NCBI RefSeq assembly: GCF_002220095.1
Contig: NZ_CP022372.1
Location: 344,501 to 408,500 of the forward strand
Reading direction: 5' to 3'
Source of the DNA: Bosea sp. AS-1
GTDB lineage: Bacteria > Pseudomonadota > Alphaproteobacteria > Rhizobiales > Beijerinckiaceae
Length of the DNA stretch: 64,000 nucleotides
The position numbers and the translations under genes are program-made. How positions within the stretch are numbered: the first letter of the stretch is position 1; every line of letters begins with the position of its first letter. Positions 45,296 to 53,599 of the stretch are shown here, piece by piece. The notes below the pieces were generated by a model. The model did no database searches. It was not told the origin of the DNA and was given only the letters and a program-made list of their open reading frames with translations.

Positions 45296-46057
45296 TCAGC
45301 CTGCGAGGAGGCGCGTCTCGTATTCGTATAGCTGGCGGAAGCCGAGGCTGCGATAGAGGTTGATCGCGACGGCGTTGCTCTGCTCGACCTGAAGATAGGC
45401 GCTATGGCTGCCGACGGCGCCGGTCCAGCCCATCAGGCCGGTGACGATCCTGCGTCCGAGCCCCTTGCCGCGATGGGCGGGATCGACGCAGATCAGCCCG
45501 ATCTCGGCCATGCCGCGCTCGGCAACCGCCATGCCGAAGGCGACGGGCTCGCCTTCGATCAGCCAGGTGGCGAAGGCGGCCGGCAAACGGATCTTCTCGA
45601 GGATGGCGGCGAGGTTGCCGGTATGGGTCTTGATGCCGCTCTGGAGCGCGGCGACGCCCGCGATCCATTCGGCTTCAGGGCGCGCCTCGATCTGGAATTC
45701 GGCCTCCTCGGAAACCGATGCATCCGCAAGCGCGCCGATCATGCCGAAGGAGCGGTCCCTCACCTTGTAGCCGCGGGCGAGCACTGCGGCGCGCGTCGCC
45801 TCGGCCACGAGCGGGGTGAGCCGGATCGCGGGCTGCAGGCCGTCGGCGCGATAGAGCTCCTCGAGCATGTCGAGCATCGCATCGTCGAGCTCTGCGCCAT
45901 AGGCGAGGGGCGTCGCCGAGTTGGCGCGGCCGGAGTAACCATTGGCGAAGCGCAGCACCCAGTCGCCGACGACCAGGGTCGACAGGGCCGGCCAGGCATT
46001 GATGATCCGCCGCTCGCATTCCTGCGCGAGCCGGGCGTCTTCGTTCACCGACAGCAT
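45296..46057 (-). CDS. GNAT family N-acetyltransferase (double-domain)
   Basis: Soluble acetyltransferase of about 253 residues. The C-terminal half has a full GNAT domain with EIGLICVDPAHRGKGLGRRIVTGLMGW (acetyl-CoA loop) and the terminal SNAVAINLYRSLGFRQLYEYETR. The N-terminal half (WPALSTLVVGDWVLRFANGYSGRANSATPL) is a degenerate GNAT-like domain found in a recognisable group of such proteins. The acceptor is unknown. GGAGG lies six bases before ATG 46057; another ATG at 46060 overlaps the upstream stop as ATGATG, so translation is coupled to the DUF985 gene. Confidence 0.87.
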   Translation of the reverse strand: MLSVNEDARLAQECERRIINAWPALSTLVVGDWVLRFANGYSGRANSATPLAYGAELDDAMLDMLEELYRADGLQPAIRLTPLVAEATRAAVLARGYKVRDRSFGMIGALADASVSEEAEFQIEARPEAEWIAGVAALQSGIKTHTGNLAAILEKIRLPAAFATWLIEGEPVAFGMAVAERGMAEIGLICVDPAHRGKGLGRRIVTGLMGWTGAVGSHSAYLQVEQSNAVAINLYRSLGFRQLYEYETRLLAG

Positions 46058-46521
46058 CATCGTCCTCCAGCCGGCTTGCGCGGCGTCGGCCGCCAGCCCG
46101 GCGGCGCCATCTCGAACCCCGAGAAGGCGAATCCCGGTGCGACCGTGCAGCCGACCAGCGTCCAGGCGCCGAGCGAGGTCGCGCTCTGCCACCAGCCGGC
46201 GGGTACCACGAATTGCGGGCGCTGGCCGGCGGCGAGATCGGTGCCGAGGTGGTGGGCCGAGGCGTCGTGACCATTGGGCGAGACGGTGATGACGAGCGAC
46301 GCGCCGGCGTAGTGGTGCCAGGTTTCGGCGGCGTCGGCCCGGTGCCATTCCGAGGTCTCGCCGGTGTCGAGCAGGTAGTAGATCGCCGTGGAATGACTGC
46401 GTCCCTGCGGCCCTTCTACGTCGCGGAAGGTCTCGCGATAGTGGCCGCCTTCGGGGTGCGGCTCCAGCTCGAGCAGGCGGATCACTTCCGCCGCGGTCAG
46501 CCCGTCGAGGCGATGCACCAT
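46057..46521 (-). CDS. DUF985 family cupin protein
   Basis: Cupin of the DUF985 family, 154 residues. Visible family elements are LELEPHPEGGHYRETFRD, STAIYYLLDTGETSEWHRADAAETWHHYAG (putative metal/ligand histidines) and VVPAGWWQSATSLGAWTLVGCTVAPGF. Members are small beta-barrel proteins of uncertain function. It lies directly after the GloB-like gene (two-base gap) and is coupled to the GNAT gene, giving a three-gene leftward operon. Confidence 0.92.
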   Translation of the reverse strand: MVHRLDGLTAAEVIRLLELEPHPEGGHYRETFRDVEGPQGRSHSTAIYYLLDTGETSEWHRADAAETWHHYAGASLVITVSPNGHDASAHHLGTDLAAGQRPQFVVPAGWWQSATSLGAWTLVGCTVAPGFAFSGFEMAPPGWRPTPRKPAGGR

Positions 46522-46523
46522 GG

Positions 46524-47288
46524 TCAGAACTTGTTCTTGGCTTCGCGCAGCGCGGCGAAGACTGCGGTAGCCGGCTTTCCAGCGAGATGGACGGCGGCCG
46601 CCAGGGCCGGCTCGCCGGCCCGGAAGAAGGGGTTGGTGGCCTGCTCCTCGGCGACGGTGGTCAATGCCCAGAACCGGCCTTCGGCCTTGGCCTTCTCGGC
46701 TTCGGCGAAGCGGGCGGCGAGCGCTGCGTTCGTCGGATCGACCGAGCGGGCGAAGCGGGCATTGGCCAGTGTATAATCATGGCCGGTGACGAGGCGGATA
46801 TCGCCCGGCAGCGCCATGATGTGCGAGAGCGAGGTCCACATCCGGTCCATCTGGCCGGGCTGAACCCGGCCGCAGCCCATGACGAAGACGACGTCGCCGA
46901 CCAGCGCGATCTTCGCGCCCAAGCCGATATAACTGAGATGGCCGTCGGAATGGCCGGGCGTATGCCAGATTTCGAAGCGTTCATCCGCCAGCGTCACGCT
47001 GTCGCCCTCGCCGATGACGCGATCGAGCGGCGCCATGGTGCGCGCATCGGCCGGGCCGACGACTGTCGCGCCCGTCGCCTGCTTCACCGCGGCGACGCCC
47101 TGCGTGTGGTCGTGATGGGCGTGAGTGATGAAGATGTCGCTGATCGTCCAGCCCTTCGCTTTCGCGGCGGCGAGCACCTCGCCGGCATCGGGCACGTCCA
47201 CCGTCGCACAGGCGCCGGTGGCGGGGTCGTGGAGCAGGGCCCCGGCATTGTCGCTGAGCGTGCGGAAGACATGGAGGTCGAGCGGCAT
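46524..47288 (-). CDS. gloB: Hydroxyacylglutathione hydrolase-like MBL-fold protein
   Basis: Metallo-beta-lactamase-fold hydrolase of 254 residues, glyoxalase II type, which hydrolyses S-lactoylglutathione to lactate and glutathione. The metal motif THAHHDH (55-61) fits THxHxDH, with further ligands in WHTPGHSDGHL, VGDVVFVMGCGR and VTGHDYT. The start at 47288 (MPLDLHVFRTLSDN) is the family-like start. It heads an operon with DUF985 and GNAT genes and is divergent from the methyltransferase gene, a pairing common in Rhizobiales. Confidence 0.9.
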   Translation of the reverse strand: MPLDLHVFRTLSDNAGALLHDPATGACATVDVPDAGEVLAAAKAKGWTISDIFITHAHHDHTQGVAAVKQATGATVVGPADARTMAPLDRVIGEGDSVTLADERFEIWHTPGHSDGHLSYIGLGAKIALVGDVVFVMGCGRVQPGQMDRMWTSLSHIMALPGDIRLVTGHDYTLANARFARSVDPTNAALAARFAEAEKAKAEGRFWALTTVAEEQATNPFFRAGEPALAAAVHLAGKPATAVFAALREAKNKF

Positions 47289-47432
47289 GGCGGACTCCTG
47301 CAAGAGCGGGACAGACGCCTTGCATGAGCCATGCTTGCCTGCCGATCAACCCGTCGTTGGCGCGCAGCTATCGTGCAATCGCCGCCAGAGCCGCCCTTGC
47401 GTTCGCCTGCGCGGCGTTCCATGTCAGGCGCC

Positions 47433-48200
47433 ATGCCCCTCGACGTCGTCGATCTGCGCGCCTTCTACGCCAGCCCGCTCGGGCATGTGGCGCGCCGCTT
47501 CATCGGCCGCGCGATGCTGCGCTTCTGGCCGGATTGCTCCCGCCAGCGGCTGCTGGGGCTCGGTTTCTCGACACCTTACCTCTCGGTGCTTGGCATGCAG
47601 GCGGAACGGACCATCGCCTTCATGCCGGCGGCGCAGGGCGTGGTGAACTGGCCTTCGCCGGGGCTTTCCGCCTCGGCACTGGTGGAGCCGACCCTGTTGC
47701 CGCTGCCGACCGCCTCGATCGACCGGGCCGTGCTCGTTCATGCCCTGGAGGAGACGGAAAGCCCGGACGACCTGCTGGAAGAGGTCTCGCGTGTGCTGAA
47801 CCCCGGCGGCCGGATGATCCTGGTCGTGCCGAACCGACGCGGCCTCTGGGCGCGGATGGATGGAACGCCTTTCGGCCAGGGCCGCCCGTTCAGCCGCCGG
47901 CAGCTCTCGGCCCTGCTGCGCGCCGCCGAGTTCTCGCCCGAGCATTGGGCCGAAGTGCTGTATGTGCCGCCGCTGCAAAGGCGGCTCCTGATGCGCTCGG
48001 CCTATGCCTGGGAGCAGGTCGGGCTCGGGCTGTCGCTGCCCTTTTCGGGAGTCCACGTCATCGACGCGACCAAGCAGTTCTACCGGCGTGCGCCCCTGCG
48101 CGCGACGCGGCGCAGCTTCGCGCTGAGACCTGTTCTGTTGCCTCAGCCATCGCCGACGCCGCGCGCGGCAAAGCCATACGAGATACCCCGAACGGGTTGA
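47433..48200 (+). CDS. Class I SAM-dependent methyltransferase-like protein
   Basis: Methyltransferase-fold protein of 255 residues (259 if ATG 47421 is used). The SAM site is divergent: the first glycine-rich motif is replaced by LGLGFSTPYLSVLG, while the acidic region and motif III (LEEVSRVLNPGGRMILVVPNR) match. This group is frequently encoded beside gloB in Alphaproteobacteria; substrate unknown. Neither start has a strong ribosome site. About 207 bases follow before accA. Confidence 0.8.
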   Translation: MPLDVVDLRAFYASPLGHVARRFIGRAMLRFWPDCSRQRLLGLGFSTPYLSVLGMQAERTIAFMPAAQGVVNWPSPGLSASALVEPTLLPLPTASIDRAVLVHALEETESPDDLLEEVSRVLNPGGRMILVVPNRRGLWARMDGTPFGQGRPFSRRQLSALLRAAEFSPEHWAEVLYVPPLQRRLLMRSAYAWEQVGLGLSLPFSGVHVIDATKQFYRRAPLRATRRSFALRPVLLPQPSPTPRAAKPYEIPRTG

Positions 48201-48407
48201 CAATTTCGCCGGGGCGCGGACAAGGTCCGCCGCTTTTCTGATGGATTTCCACGTTTCTCCGAAATGCGGAAATCCATTGGGTCCTTGTCTTGTCGCATTT
48301 TCTTCACGCGAACGGGTGCCCATTTCGCTCGAAAATGCTCTAGCCCCGGTTTCGTCCGAAACCGCTGATCCACGTCGGTTCTGGCGTGGAAGCTGAACTG
48401 GATCACG

Positions 48408-49361
48408 ATGCGTAGCTATCTGGATTTCGAGAAACCGGTCGCCGAACTCGAGGCGAAGTCGGACGAGCTGCGGGCTCTTGAAGCACGCGGTGACGGCATC
48501 TCGTTGTCCGAGGAGATCGGCAAGCTCGACGCCAAGGCGAACCAGTCGCTCAAGGAGATCTATGCCGCGCTGACGCCCTGGCAGAAGACGCTCGTCGCGC
48601 GCCATCCTCAGCGGCCGCATTTCAAGGATTACTGCGCCGCGCTGATCGAGGAGTTCACGCCCCTCGCTGGCGATCGCGCTTTCGGGGAGGACGAAGCGAT
48701 CGTTGGCGGCTTCGGCCGTTTCCGCGGCGAGGCGGTCTGTGTCATCGGCCAGGAGAAGGGTGATTCGACCGAAACCCGCATCCGGCACAATTTCGGTATG
48801 CCCAAGCCCGAGGGCTACCGCAAGGCTGTGCGCCTGGTTGAACTGGCCGGCCGCTTCGGCCTGCCGGTGCTGAGCTTCGTCGACACCGCCGGCGCCTATC
48901 CCGGCATCGACGCCGAGGAGCGCGGCCAGGCGGAAGCCATCGCCCGTTCGACGGAGGCCTGGCTCGGCCTGCCGACGGCGAGCGTCGCGCTGGTGATCGG
49001 CGAGGGCGGCTCCGGCGGAGCGATCGCGATCGCCGCCGCCAGCCGCGTCCTGATGATGGAGCACGCGATCTATTCGGTGATCTCGCCGGAGGGAGCGGCC
49101 TCGATCCTCTGGCGTGACACGGCGCGCGCGCAGGATGCCGCCACCGGGATGAAGATTACGGCGCAGGACCTGCTCAAGTTCGGCGTCATCGACGCGATCG
49201 TCTCCGAGCCGACCGGCGGGGCGCATCGCGACAGGCAGCTCGCGATGACCCGGGCCGGGGATGCCATCGCGGCGGCACTGGCCGATTTTGCCGGCATGGA
49301 TGCAGCCGCGATCGTCGACAAGCGGGCGGAGAAGTTCCTGGGGATCGGCCGCCACCTCTGA
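48408..49361 (+). CDS. accA: Acetyl-CoA carboxylase carboxyltransferase subunit alpha
   Basis: Subunit of the carboxyltransferase that transfers CO2 from carboxy-biotin to acetyl-CoA, first step of fatty-acid synthesis. 317 residues, standard length. Clear blocks are YLDFEKPVAELEAKSDEL, QEKGDSTETRIRHNFGMPKPEGYRKA, SFVDTAGAYPGIDAEERGQ and VIGEGGSGGAIAIA. The partner accD is not adjacent, as usual. Its upstream region (48201-48407) holds no recognised gene. Confidence 0.97.
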   Translation: MRSYLDFEKPVAELEAKSDELRALEARGDGISLSEEIGKLDAKANQSLKEIYAALTPWQKTLVARHPQRPHFKDYCAALIEEFTPLAGDRAFGEDEAIVGGFGRFRGEAVCVIGQEKGDSTETRIRHNFGMPKPEGYRKAVRLVELAGRFGLPVLSFVDTAGAYPGIDAEERGQAEAIARSTEAWLGLPTASVALVIGEGGSGGAIAIAAASRVLMMEHAIYSVISPEGAASILWRDTARAQDAATGMKITAQDLLKFGVIDAIVSEPTGGAHRDRQLAMTRAGDAIAAALADFAGMDAAAIVDKRAEKFLGIGRHL

Positions 49362-49562
49362 CGCCCGAGAGACGCTGGTTAATTTTGCGTTTGCGAAATG
49401 AAGCGCTTTTTACGCGTCATTGACCATGTGGCCAGACTCAGGAAGCCTATGGTAAGGAACCCTCAAGGCTAACGCTTCTACAACCGGACGACGGGCACAA
49501 TTTGGCCGTCTTGCGAAGTCACAGGTCGCACACCCGGCCTGCCGTTCGATGGGAATGACGAC

Positions 49563-50996
49563 GTGGCACTGAAGCAACTCGCGATCCTGGCTTTGGTTGC
49601 ATTGACCCTGGGAGCCTGTGAGGAGGAACGCTACCGCGGCGCTTCGCGGCACAATATCCCGATCCCGTCGGCGACCTATGCGCTCATGGCCGAGAAGGGC
49701 ATGAGCAAGGACCAGCCCGTGCTGATCCGCTCCTACAAGAAGGAGTCGGAGCTCGAGGTCTGGAAGCGCAAGGCCGACGGCCGCTATGCCCTGCTCAAGA
49801 CCTTCCCGATGTGCCGCTGGTCGGGCCAGCTTGGCCCGAAGAAGCGCGAGGGCGACCGTATGGCGCCGGAGGGCTTCTATGCCATCGGCCCGGCTCAGAT
49901 GAATCCGAATTCGTCCTATTACGTCTCCTTCAACATGGGCTACCCGAACGCCTATGACCGCTCGCTCGGCCGTACCGGCGCGCATCTGATGGTGCATGGC
50001 GCCTGCTCCTCGGCGGGCTGCTATTCGATGACCGACGACCAGATCGGCGAGATCTATGCGCTGGTGCGCGAGGCCCAGAATGCCGGCCAGCGGGCCGTGC
50101 AGATGCAGGCCTTCCCCTTCCGCATGACGGCGAAGAACCTCGCCCAGCACCGACTCGACCCGAACATCGCCTTCTGGAAGAACCTCAAGGAAGGCTCCGA
50201 TTATTTCGAGGTCGTGCGCGACGAGCCGTCCGTGTCGGTCGCCGGCGGCCGCTATGTCTTCAATGGCGGCTCCGAGCCGTCGGAAGTCGCGGCGAAGGAG
50301 CGCCAGGACGCGGCCGAGGTGGCCTCTCTCGTCGCCAAGGGCACGCCGGCCATCCAGCTCGTCTATGATGACGGCGACCAGCATGCCTCGTTCAAGCAGG
50401 CGCTTGCGAGTGGCGGGTCGGCTGCTCTCAACCGTTCCGCTTCCTGGGCCTCGAAGGATGTCGGCATCAGCCGCGAGGATGCGCTGGCCATCGGGCCGCG
50501 CGTCGTCGTGCTCGACGACAAGGGCAAGGCGAAGGAGACGGTGCGGGCCGCTTCGGCGGATGACAGCGCCGTGATGGCCGCCATCGCCGCCGCCCCGCCG
50601 GTGGAAGCCACCAAGCCCGAACCGGTCAAGTCCGAACCCGCGAAGGCGGAGACCCGGCCGGTTGCCGCTCCGGCGACGACCCAGATCGCCCGGATCCAGC
50701 CCGGCAAGGCCGAGCAGGCGCCGGTGCTGGCGAGTGCCTCGTCGACGCCGGTCGAGGAGAGCAAGCCCTTCCTGCAGCGTGCGCTGAGCTTCATGCCGGT
50801 GTTCGGCAACTCCTCCAGTTCCTCCAGCTCCGAGGGGCAAGCTACGGCTGCCGTCGAGGCGCCGGTCGCCGTGACCGTGCCGGCCACGCCGACCAATATC
50901 CGCGCGCCCCTGCCGCCGCGTCGCGCCTCCGGGCTGCGGACCAGCAAGCTCGACGAGTCGCCTGCAGTCTATGCGAGCCAGCCCGCAACGCGCTGA
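49563..50996 (+). CDS. L,D-transpeptidase (YkuD-type) lipoprotein
   Basis: Exported murein-crosslinking or protein-anchoring enzyme of 477 residues. GTG start, lipobox LGAC with Cys19, and a YkuD-type domain at about 50-165 with catalytic His145 and Cys153 in HGACSSAGCYSM, a variant of the family's HxxxxSxGC site. The C-terminal about 230 residues are unusual: alanine/proline/lysine/glutamate-rich and probably disordered (KPEPVKSEPAKAETRPVA; SSSSSSSEGQATAAVEAPVAV). Gene order accA then this protein is conserved in Rhizobiales. A strong terminator follows. Confidence 0.9.
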   Translation: MALKQLAILALVALTLGACEEERYRGASRHNIPIPSATYALMAEKGMSKDQPVLIRSYKKESELEVWKRKADGRYALLKTFPMCRWSGQLGPKKREGDRMAPEGFYAIGPAQMNPNSSYYVSFNMGYPNAYDRSLGRTGAHLMVHGACSSAGCYSMTDDQIGEIYALVREAQNAGQRAVQMQAFPFRMTAKNLAQHRLDPNIAFWKNLKEGSDYFEVVRDEPSVSVAGGRYVFNGGSEPSEVAAKERQDAAEVASLVAKGTPAIQLVYDDGDQHASFKQALASGGSAALNRSASWASKDVGISREDALAIGPRVVVLDDKGKAKETVRAASADDSAVMAAIAAAPPVEATKPEPVKSEPAKAETRPVAAPATTQIARIQPGKAEQAPVLASASSTPVEESKPFLQRALSFMPVFGNSSSSSSSEGQATAAVEAPVAVTVPATPTNIRAPLPPRRASGLRTSKLDESPAVYASQPATR

Positions 50997-51079
50997 GGAG
51001 GCGTCTTTCGCCTCCATGGCCATGTGACGGAACTGCAACAGTTCCGGATCAAATTTCGACTGCCTTTTTTGCAGGCGCG

Positions 51080-51108
51080 AAGGCCCCCGTTTCGGGGGCC
51101 TTTGCTTA
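51080..51108 (+). terminator. Terminator of the L,D-transpeptidase gene
   Basis: A perfect 10-bp stem AAGGCCCCCG / CGGGGGCCTT with loop TTT is followed by TGCTTA, and TTTTTT lies just before it, so it may work in both directions. Confidence 0.85.
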
Positions 51109-51211
51109 TGGGCCGGGCAGGCTGCCGAAAAGCTCGCCTTGCTGAAATTCTTCCTCGGTCCGCTTGATCGCGATGAAGGCGCGATCACAGCGCGATAGAG
51201 GGGTGCTGGCG

Positions 51212-52120
51212 ATGATTTCAGGTCTTTTCCGTTCTTCCATGCTGGGATTGGGCATCGCTGCGGGGCTGGCTACCGCCCAAGCCTCCGATCTGCCGAGCAA
51301 GAAGGGGGCGCCGCCCCTCCCGGTCGTGCCGGCGATTACCTGGTTCGACATCGCGGTCAACATCAAGGGCCAGACGGACTACAACTTCCGCGGCATCTCA
51401 CAGACCGACCGCAAGCCCGGCATCGGCGGCGGCGCCGAGCTGCAGATCTACGACAACCTTTTCTATGTCGGCGTGTATGGCTCCAGCGTCGACCTGACCA
51501 CGCGGCCCGACGCCGAGATCGACTTCTACGGCGGCATTCGCCCCAAGTTCGGCGACCTCGCCTTCGACCTCGGCATCATGCAGTACTACTATCCGAGCGA
51601 GAAGCAGTTCATCGACGTTGCCGGAGCCTACTGGACGCCGAAGAACACCGATTACACCGAGGTCTACGGCAAGGTCTCCTACACTTTCGCAGGCAGCCTG
51701 ACGCTGGGTGCCAACGTCTTCTATGCCTGGGACTGGCTCGGCACGGGCGCGTCGGGCACCTACGCCTCGGTGACGGCAAAATACGCCCTGCCTTTCCTCG
51801 AAGGCCTCTCGGTTTCGGGCGAGCTCGGCCACTATTGGCTCGGCACGACCAATCTGGCGATCTGGTCGACAAATCCGCCGACCAATCTGCCTGACTACAC
51901 CTACTGGAACGCCGGCGTGTCCTACAGCTGGAAGAACCTCACGGCGGATATCCGCTATCACGACACGACGCTGTCGAAGACGGAGTGCTTTGCGCTGACA
52001 GCCGATCCGCGCGGCATAACCTCGGGTTCCGGCCGCTCGAAGTGGTGCGGCGCAGCGGTGATCGGCACGCTCTCCTTCGACATCACCGCGAGCAGCGTCG
52101 GTGTCTTCGCCCAGAAGTAG
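51212..52120 (+). CDS. TorF family putative outer-membrane porin
   Basis: Outer-membrane protein of 302 residues with a signal peptide (MLGLGIAAGLATAQASDLP) and alternating aromatic beta-strand text ending in GVFAQK. The segment FDIAVNIKGQTDYNFRGISQTDRKPGIGGG is the start signature of this family (TorF/TIGR02001), and many strands contain Y/W girdle residues (YEVYGKVSYTF-like). A pair of cysteines (KTECFAL, KWCGAA) may form a disulfide loop. Upstream ATG 51164 is unlikely. A hairpin follows and separates it from the convergent marR. Confidence 0.88.
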   Translation: MISGLFRSSMLGLGIAAGLATAQASDLPSKKGAPPLPVVPAITWFDIAVNIKGQTDYNFRGISQTDRKPGIGGGAELQIYDNLFYVGVYGSSVDLTTRPDAEIDFYGGIRPKFGDLAFDLGIMQYYYPSEKQFIDVAGAYWTPKNTDYTEVYGKVSYTFAGSLTLGANVFYAWDWLGTGASGTYASVTAKYALPFLEGLSVSGELGHYWLGTTNLAIWSTNPPTNLPDYTYWNAGVSYSWKNLTADIRYHDTTLSKTECFALTADPRGITSGSGRSKWCGAAVIGTLSFDITASSVGVFAQK

Positions 52121-52143
52121 GGCGGTCTCGGCGTTCCATTGTC

Positions 52144-52167
52144 AGGGCCGCCCTCTTGGGCGGCCCT
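52144..52167. terminator. Convergent hairpin between TorF and marR genes
   Basis: Perfect 10-bp stem AGGGCCGCCC / GGGCGGCCCT with loop of four bases, between the two convergent stops. T-tracts are weak on both sides. Confidence 0.65.
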
Positions 52168-52174
52168 CGGTGCA

Positions 52175-52654
52175 TCAGGCCTCCAGTGCCTTGGCAACGC
52201 GGCGCATCATCTCGCCGACCGCGTTGCATTCGGCGTCGCTCAGCACCGTCATCATCGCTTCGATCTCGGCGACATGGATCGCCATGGCCTTGCGGGTCAG
52301 AGCCTCGCCATCGGGGGTGAGCCAAAGGCGCCGCACGCGCCGGTCGGCCTCGTCACCGCGTCGTTCGATCAGCCCGCGCCGCTCCAGCACCGGCAGCAGC
52401 ATGCTCATGGCGCTGCGCCCGACAAGCAGCTTCTCGGCCAGCGCCTGCTGCGTCAATCCGGGCACGTGGAAGATGTTGGCGAGCACGTCATAGTGGGCGA
52501 CCTGGATGTCGAGCGGCGCCAACGCCTCGCTGAAGGCTTTCTCCCAGAGATTGTGGACCCGGGCGACCGCGACCCAGTTGCGGAAGCGCGGCAGATCCCA
52601 AGGCAGGCGCTGGCTTTCCGGTCCGGCATCGGAAGAGGCTTGCTTTTTGTTCAT
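52175..52654 (-). CDS. MarR family transcriptional regulator
   Basis: Winged-helix regulator of 159 residues. The DNA-binding core reads LTQQALAEKLLVGRSAMSMLLPVLERRGLIERRGDEADRRVRRLWLT (helix-turn-helix and wing), flanked by helical dimerisation regions. Ligand is unknown. It is divergent from an alpha/beta hydrolase gene, and four alternating TGTTCA/TGAACA half-sites fill the space, with the first overlapping its own start codon, so tight autoregulation and control of the hydrolase are likely. Confidence 0.92.
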   Translation of the reverse strand: MNKKQASSDAGPESQRLPWDLPRFRNWVAVARVHNLWEKAFSEALAPLDIQVAHYDVLANIFHVPGLTQQALAEKLLVGRSAMSMLLPVLERRGLIERRGDEADRRVRRLWLTPDGEALTRKAMAIHVAEIEAMMTVLSDAECNAVGEMMRRVAKALEA

Positions 52655-52683
52655 GGCTGAACATATTTGTTCAGTGTTGAACA
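52648..52683. promoter_or_regulatory. Four-half-site MarR operator array with 10-bp phasing
   Basis: TGTTCA (52648-52653), TGAACA (52658-52663), TGTTCA (52668-52673) and TGAACA (52678-52683) alternate in orientation with exactly 10 bases from one to the next. Successive pairs form inverted repeats with 4-base spacers (TGAACA-TATT-TGTTCA; TGTTCA-GTGT-TGAACA). The array spans the marR start codon to 17 bases before the hydrolase ATG at 52700. Confidence 0.8.
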
Positions 52684-52699
52684 GATTGGAGTCGACGCC

Positions 52700-53593
52700 A
52701 TGACCGATACCGCACTCCGTCTACTGCGCCCCCTCGTCCGGGCGGCCAGCTTCGTAGCTCCCGCCACAGCCGGCAAAGTGGCCTTCCGCCTCTTCTGTAC
52801 CCCGCCGCGTCGCTCGGCGCGAAGCGAAAACGGCAAGCGTGGCGCGACAAGCGCCATCGGTCGGCTGGCCCGGGCGGAGGCGACGGCCATTCCGTTTCCC
52901 TGCGGCAGCGTGCAGGCTTATGTCTTCGATCCCGCTGATGCCGGGCGGCGCGGCACGGTGCTGCTGGTCCATGGCTGGAGCAGTGAAGCGGCCTTCATGA
53001 CAGCCTTCGCGACATCGCTCTGCGAGGCGGGCTTCCGGGTGGTCGCCTTCGACCTGCCGGCGCATGGCGCCTCGACCGGGCGGGTCCTGGACATGCCGCT
53101 CGGCGTCGCCAGCCTGGCGGCAGTCGCACGGACGTTCGGGCCGTTCCATGCGATCGTGACGCATTCCTTCGGCGGGGCGATCGCGCTCGCGGCTCTGGCC
53201 GAATCCGTTCCGGGCCAGCCGCCTGTCAGCGCGGGGCGGCTTGCGCTGATCGCGGCGCCTTCTTCCGTCAAGCGGATCACGCGGCGGTTCGGTGCCGGGA
53301 TCGGGCTGGGGCGGCGCGGCCAGGAGGCGCTCGAACGGCGCATCCATACCGTTGCCGGCAATCCGGTCGAGGCTTTCGAAGGAGCCGCGCAGTTGGCTGC
53401 AATCCGGCTGCCGACCCTCGTCATCCATGACCGGCAGGATCGCGAGCTCGATTTCGGCCATGCCGAGGCGCTGGCGGCGGCAGGTTCCTTCGTCAGGCTG
53501 GAGGAGACGAGCGGCTTCGGCCACCGCCGCATCCTGCAGGCGAAGCCGGTGATCGAGAGCGTCACCCGCTTCGTCTGCGCCGAGGAGGTCTAG
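52700..53593 (+). CDS. Alpha/beta hydrolase
   Basis: Serine hydrolase-type protein of 297 residues. Oxyanion-region LLVHGWSSEAAFM (88-100) and the nucleophile elbow AIVTHSFGGAIAL with Ser156 are clear; the first glycine of GxSxG is replaced by threonine (THSFG). The acid and His appear in IHDRQDRELDFGHAE and SGFGHRRIL. It is likely a small-molecule esterase or lipase-like enzyme acting in the cytoplasm and under MarR control, perhaps detoxifying an ester. ATG 52700 is chosen since longer readings enter the operator array. It is convergent with hemH. Confidence 0.87.
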   Translation: MTDTALRLLRPLVRAASFVAPATAGKVAFRLFCTPPRRSARSENGKRGATSAIGRLARAEATAIPFPCGSVQAYVFDPADAGRRGTVLLVHGWSSEAAFMTAFATSLCEAGFRVVAFDLPAHGASTGRVLDMPLGVASLAAVARTFGPFHAIVTHSFGGAIALAALAESVPGQPPVSAGRLALIAAPSSVKRITRRFGAGIGLGRRGQEALERRIHTVAGNPVEAFEGAAQLAAIRLPTLVIHDRQDRELDFGHAEALAAAGSFVRLEETSGFGHRRILQAKPVIESVTRFVCAEEV

Positions 53594-53599
53594 CCCGCC

